Positions 60,246-63,188 of a stretch of DNA of 63,188 nucleotides are shown here, piece after piece (positions within the stretch are counted from its first letter, which is position 1; each line of letters opens with the position of its first letter). Made by a program: the position numbers and the translations under genes. The notes beneath the pieces were generated by a model. That model had not been told where the DNA came from. It saw only the letters and a list, made by a program, of their open reading frames with translations, and made no database searches. Source of the stretch: Ruminococcus flavefaciens MA2007 (GTDB taxonomy: Bacteria; Bacillota; Clostridia; Oscillospirales; Ruminococcaceae); contig NZ_JHXF01000020.1 in the NCBI RefSeq assembly GCF_000621845.1, forward strand, positions 1 to 63,188. The letters run 5' to 3'.

Positions 60246-60274
60246 AGTATACCATAAATTCTTCCAAAATGCAA
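60246..60274 (-). promoter_or_regulatory. Sigma-A promoter upstream of tRNA half B
   Basis: Minus strand TTGCAT (60269-60274), 17-nt spacer ending TATGG, TATACT (60246-60251). The same arrangement is found at 2130-2158. It would start an RNA of about 260 nt ending at the terminator beyond the tRNA half. Confidence 0.75.
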
Positions 60275-60287
60275 GTAAATAATCAAC

Positions 60288-60312
60288 AAATCAGGGCGCT
60301 ACGCCCTGATTT
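60288..60312 (-). terminator. Terminator after the 186-aa gene
   Basis: AAATCAGGGCG/CGCCCTGATTT stem, 3-nt loop. It lies about 110 nt past the stop of the gene at 60423 and just before the tRNA-half promoter, as the galE terminator does at the other locus. Confidence 0.7.
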
Positions 60313-60422
60313 TACGTTATTTATTATATAAATTCTATCAACTCATATATTCTATGCAATATGAATCCATTCATAGCACTTATGAGTAGATAATCATTTT
60401 CATGTTGCTAATTACAACTAGC

Positions 60423-60983
60423 TCACTTATTGGCATAGTGATAATCAATAATCGCTCTGAGATTATCAAAAATAAATGATTGTGCCTGAACTGAATACAG
60501 ATTTAAATAGTATTCTTCTCCATTATCTCTTGTTTTGAGCTTAGAAGTAATACCAATATCCTCACCAACATCTGTCGCAACACGGCATCTATCAGCATTT
60601 TTACATATCATACCTATACTTTCAAGCCAGTCATTTATCCATGACGCCTGAATTTTCTTTGAGCCGTTCGGCTCAATAACTCTGTTTATTTCTTTCGCAA
60701 TATCACTTACTCTGCACTCACCAGAGTTAAGCTTTAATTCAGAAAATTGCTTCTCTGTTATAAATGTTTTGATTTTTGGACGTTTTTTCGAAGTTTCATC
60801 ACTTTGTTCAAACGCTTCTATCTCCCATTCCAACACACGGGAAATATACTCAAAACAGCCAATAACACGGCTGTCACGGACTATGTCATCTACATGAACT
60901 CTATTTCCAGAATTCGGGTCTATTCCATTCGCAAGCTTGTCCATATACAACTTTGCTCGTTTAAGTTTACCTATCTCATTCAT
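60423..60983 (-). CDS. Conserved hypothetical protein, 186 aa
   Basis: Soluble helical protein. The N-terminal motif KLKRAKLYMDKLANGIDPNSG at 6-26 recalls a family of hypothetical proteins from gut Firmicutes that often sit at tRNA or mobile-element borders. A middle winged-helix-like region (SDIAKEINRVIE, ASWINDWLESIGMI) and the end NGEEYYLNLYSVQAQSFIFD are typical. I know no function. The start is a usual ATG without a strong ribosome-binding site. It may belong to a mobile element integrated at the tRNA half. Confidence 0.6.
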   Translation of the reverse strand: MNEIGKLKRAKLYMDKLANGIDPNSGNRVHVDDIVRDSRVIGCFEYISRVLEWEIEAFEQSDETSKKRPKIKTFITEKQFSELKLNSGECRVSDIAKEINRVIEPNGSKKIQASWINDWLESIGMICKNADRCRVATDVGEDIGITSKLKTRDNGEEYYLNLYSVQAQSFIFDNLRAIIDYHYANK

Positions 60984-61289
60984 TTACTTTCGCCTCTTTC
61001 TCCAAAGATTATTAAACACGATATTAATGAAATTATACCTTATTAAGGTCCGTGTTCTTTACATAGTACATTTTTACAGCCGCCTTCATAATATGATTAT
61101 AACACATATAAAATAATAGATATTAATAATGTTACAATTGCCCCAACATTTATCAAACCAGATCCTCAAAAGATCTTTTTGAATCTAGATCATCCAACAC
61201 AAAAAATACATTATAAATACCAAAAAAACGAAGGAAAAGATCAAAATTCAAAAAATGACAAGTAATTTATTGAAAACATATGAATACAA

Positions 61290-61335
61290 ATATAAAGAAA
61301 TGGCAGCCCCAATTGGGGCTGCCATTTCTTTATAT
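61290..61335 (-). terminator. 46-bp perfect palindrome, terminator overlapping the GT1 stop
   Basis: Each half reads GAAATGGCAGCCCCAA with matching outer bases to a total of 46 nt without a mismatch. The stop codon of the glycosyltransferase lies inside its right arm, and a T-rich outer part makes it work both ways. It also contains GGCAGCC/GGCTGCC, the recurring terminator core of this window. The 270 nt between it and the gene at 60983 hold no recognisable gene. Confidence 0.85.
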
Positions 61336-62484
61336 ATCATACTTCAAAATATGGTTTATTATAATATCAACACCGCCTTGTGAACTCAGCTTCTCGCCGA
61401 GTTCAGACGCCTTTCTTCGAATATTCTCTGAAGCAATAACTTTTTCAGCCTTACTGCGAATGATATCAGCTTTGAACTGCCTGTGAGGAATAATGATACC
61501 TGCTTTGTTTTTCGCAACAGATACCGCATTGTATCTTCGTTCAAAGACCTTACCTGGAACTATCATCTGCGGAACTCCGTGAAGGAGACCGTCGACTACG
61601 CTGTTCTGACCACCGTGGTTTATAAATAAAACTGCCTCGTCAAGAAGCTCATTAAAGTCCCAACGCGGAGCTATATGAATATTGCCTTTATTCTTTGCTT
61701 CAAGATATTTTGAAGCTATATACACTTCATACTCAGAACCGCTGAAAGCATTGCCTATCTCCTTCTCAGTCATAGCTGCGGAGACTGTTCCGTTCCCCAT
61801 ATATACTACTATCTTGTTTCTGAGCCGTTCAGATGTACTTGCCTTTTTCAGCGCACCATAGAAAGTAACATTTTCTTTTTCAATAGGCTCCAGCTCATAT
61901 ATACTCGGACAAAAGCACTCATCAGCCCACTCAAAGAGCTCCAGCACAGAATTTACCTGCGGCAGACCTTTCTCCTGCAAATATCTGTTCACGCCCCTTG
62001 CAAGCTTCGGAGCATTGGCATATTCAGACTGTGTAGGATAGCTGACTGTTGTAAACAACTTCTTATTTTCAAGCTTAGCTGCTATCATAGCAGGAATACT
62101 GAACTCTGAATATACAATATCAGGCTTGAAGTGCCTTATAGCTCTACGAATGCTTGCAACGCTTTTCACAAGATAATTGTAAACTGAATTACCCGTAAAA
62201 AAGAGAACTTCATCAAAGCTCTTTACTGTTTTTCTTGAAGTTATCCCAAGCTTCTGTGCAACAGGGAATACCTTTGAAGCAATAATTTCGGGCATTCCAA
62301 GGGGCGATGGAACGTCAAGAAAATAGTTCTTTATACCGTTTATTTCTGAATAGTTGACATCTTCTGCTATACAGGTTGCAACATCTATCCCTGCAGCAGC
62401 CGCACTTTCAGCAAGTAGCTTACATCGTGAGAACGGTCCTGATGTTTCTGCCATAGCTGCCATAGGTACTATAAGTAGTCTCAT
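61330..62484 (-). CDS. GT1-family glycosyltransferase (macrolide/UGT-like)
   Basis: GT-B inverting transferase of 384 residues. MRLLIVPMAAMAETSGPFSR at the start is the acceptor loop with the conserved GP pair. The C-terminal domain has VVYMGNGTVSAAMTE and the donor-binding LFINHGGQNSVVDGLLHGVPQMI followed by FERRYNAVSVAKNKAGI. It probably glycosylates a small or lipophilic acceptor (as in antibiotic or glycolipid modification). No acceptor can be named. It lies 25 nt downstream of the second AlkZ-related gene, with the terminator palindrome at its own end. Confidence 0.9.
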   Translation of the reverse strand: MRLLIVPMAAMAETSGPFSRCKLLAESAAAAGIDVATCIAEDVNYSEINGIKNYFLDVPSPLGMPEIIASKVFPVAQKLGITSRKTVKSFDEVLFFTGNSVYNYLVKSVASIRRAIRHFKPDIVYSEFSIPAMIAAKLENKKLFTTVSYPTQSEYANAPKLARGVNRYLQEKGLPQVNSVLELFEWADECFCPSIYELEPIEKENVTFYGALKKASTSERLRNKIVVYMGNGTVSAAMTEKEIGNAFSGSEYEVYIASKYLEAKNKGNIHIAPRWDFNELLDEAVLFINHGGQNSVVDGLLHGVPQMIVPGKVFERRYNAVSVAKNKAGIIIPHRQFKADIIRSKAEKVIASENIRRKASELGEKLSSQGGVDIIINHILKYDI

Positions 62485-62509
62485 AATTTTTCTCTTTCTT
62501 ATTGTGTTT

Positions 62510-63188
62510 TCACTTAGGTTCTTTTCCGATAAGCTTTATTATCTCAGCCTTATCAGCATCAGGATATAACTGCTTGATCCTGTAAACGATACGCTTCCAC
62601 GACTCATAAGGAGATTCATTGTATGCGGAAGTAATTGCATCATATCCCCATAAAGCTTCAGGTGGAAGCAGCACCGAAACAGGCATACCGTACTCTGCAC
62701 CTTTCTTATTTCTGCGTCTGTGGAAGTCAGCAGTAACAAGATATGTTTTCATCATAAGCTCGGTAGTAATACCCTGAAAGTTCTTTTCTCCGCCTTTTCC
62801 GAAGCCTGCTAGCTGTTTAAGTTCAGTTGACAATATCTGCTTATCTGTCCAGATAATATCACCATCACTGTCAGTATCAGTAAGGCAATCCATTATAAGC
62901 TTCTCACGGCGATTGACCTTGCTGTCCTCCCACGCGGAATCGAAGTCGTAGCCGTCACGCCTGTAATTTGCAAAATACGGCAGCCATTCCAGACTAATAA
63001 AACCAGCCTTCTTATCAAAAAATTTGCCATAAGCCACTTCATGTCCTGCCGCTATTATCTCACGCCATTCCCACGGATCCTGCTCCCTGTCACCAGTCCA
63101 CCAGTAATCAGGTGAAACGTGCTCCTCAACAGAGAAGCCTTTGACTTCGTTGCCGAATAGCGGCAGGAATCCAACCTCTTTTATCCAA
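62510..63188 (-). CDS. AlkZ-related protein, copy 2 (partial, runs off the edge)
   Basis: Second copy of the family at 29646. The frame is open to the window end, so the start lies outside. The visible part begins WIKEVGFLPLFGNEVKGF, then YWWTGDREQDPWEWREI, GKFFDKKAGFISLEWLPYF, AGFGKGGEKNF and GYDAITSAYNESPYESW. By eye most residues are the same as copy 1. Copy 1 is followed by an esterase/MBL fusion gene, copy 2 by a GT1 gene. Function is not established. Confidence 0.8.
   Translation of the reverse strand, partial: WIKEVGFLPLFGNEVKGFSVEEHVSPDYWWTGDREQDPWEWREIIAAGHEVAYGKFFDKKAGFISLEWLPYFANYRRDGYDFDSAWEDSKVNRREKLIMDCLTDTDSDGDIIWTDKQILSTELKQLAGFGKGGEKNFQGITTELMMKTYLVTADFHRRRNKKGAEYGMPVSVLLPPEALWGYDAITSAYNESPYESWKRIVYRIKQLYPDADKAEIIKLIGKEPK

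Noticed and set aside
1..63188. CRISPR array or prophage
   Set aside because: No regular 25-40-nt repeats with spacers were found, and no capsid, portal, terminase or integrase gene is present.

Overview
The window looks like a chromosome segment of a Ruminococcus-like, cellulosome-building Firmicute (Oscillospiraceae). Evidence: type I dockerins with Ca-binding repeats in four proteins, Thr-rich linkers in secreted proteins, lipobox lipoproteins, strong Shine-Dalgarno sequences (GGAGG), sigma-A promoters with 17-nt spacers and moderate to low GC. Species cannot be fixed from sequence alone.

Layout. (1) 1-2.2 kb: one end of an IS3-family element (orfA plus partial orfB), gene scraps, an iteron-like array and a relic tRNA-Met 3' half with its own promoter and terminator. 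(2) 2.2-24.5 kb: a long minus-strand cell-surface polysaccharide locus. A strong promoter at 24.5 kb and a ~220-nt leader with a 30-codon ORF precede an aminotransferase, initiating phosphoglycosyltransferase, FemAB-like transferase, glycosyltransferases, LicD, an IspD/TarI-like cytidylyltransferase, SDR epimerase, Wzy-like polymerase, GH99-like/WbsX protein, DUF1919 protein and Wzx flippase. The sugar-nucleotide genes ugd, rfbA, rfbB, rfbD, rfbC, glmS and galE follow. The 10-16.4 kb core is much more AT-rich than its flanks. (3) 24.9-27.4 kb: a decayed dockerin scaffold-like gene. (4) 27.8-36.4 kb: mixed metabolic genes (glycerate kinase, beta-carbonic anhydrase, methyltransferase, GNAT), an esterase/metallo-beta-lactamase fusion, an AlkZ-related protein, an SH3 lipoprotein and a dockerin protein. 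(5) 36.4-41.6 kb: a two-component system with an FtsX-type ABC transporter, and direct repeats upstream of the transporter that look like response-regulator sites. (6) 41.8-48.7 kb: a histidine phosphatase, MATE exporter, ADP-ribosylglycohydrolase, U32-like Fe-S protein, KptA and a DUF4253 protein. (7) 48.8-55.9 kb: a GH18-dockerin protein, a large duplicated-domain protein with an internal dockerin, a lipoprotein, and an ECF sigma factor with a membrane-anchored partner. (8) 56-63.2 kb: a truncated group IIC intron, membrane proteins, a HipA-like kinase pair, a truncated AAA ATPase, a second tRNA-Met 3' half with arm-type repeats, a GT1 glycosyltransferase and a second AlkZ-related copy.

How it fits together. 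The polysaccharide locus contains an initiating transferase, glycosyltransferases, a flippase and a polymerase, as in a Wzx/Wzy pathway. dTDP-rhamnose and UDP-glucuronate are likely precursors, and LicD plus a cytidylyltransferase suggest a phosphodiester-linked substituent. The two tRNA-Met 3' halves lie about 58 kb apart in the same orientation, with related 11-bp-spaced repeats on their inward sides. This is what attL/attR of an integrated element would look like, but no integrase is visible and the two cores differ at two positions. I therefore offer it as a hypothesis next to the alternative of two independent att relics.
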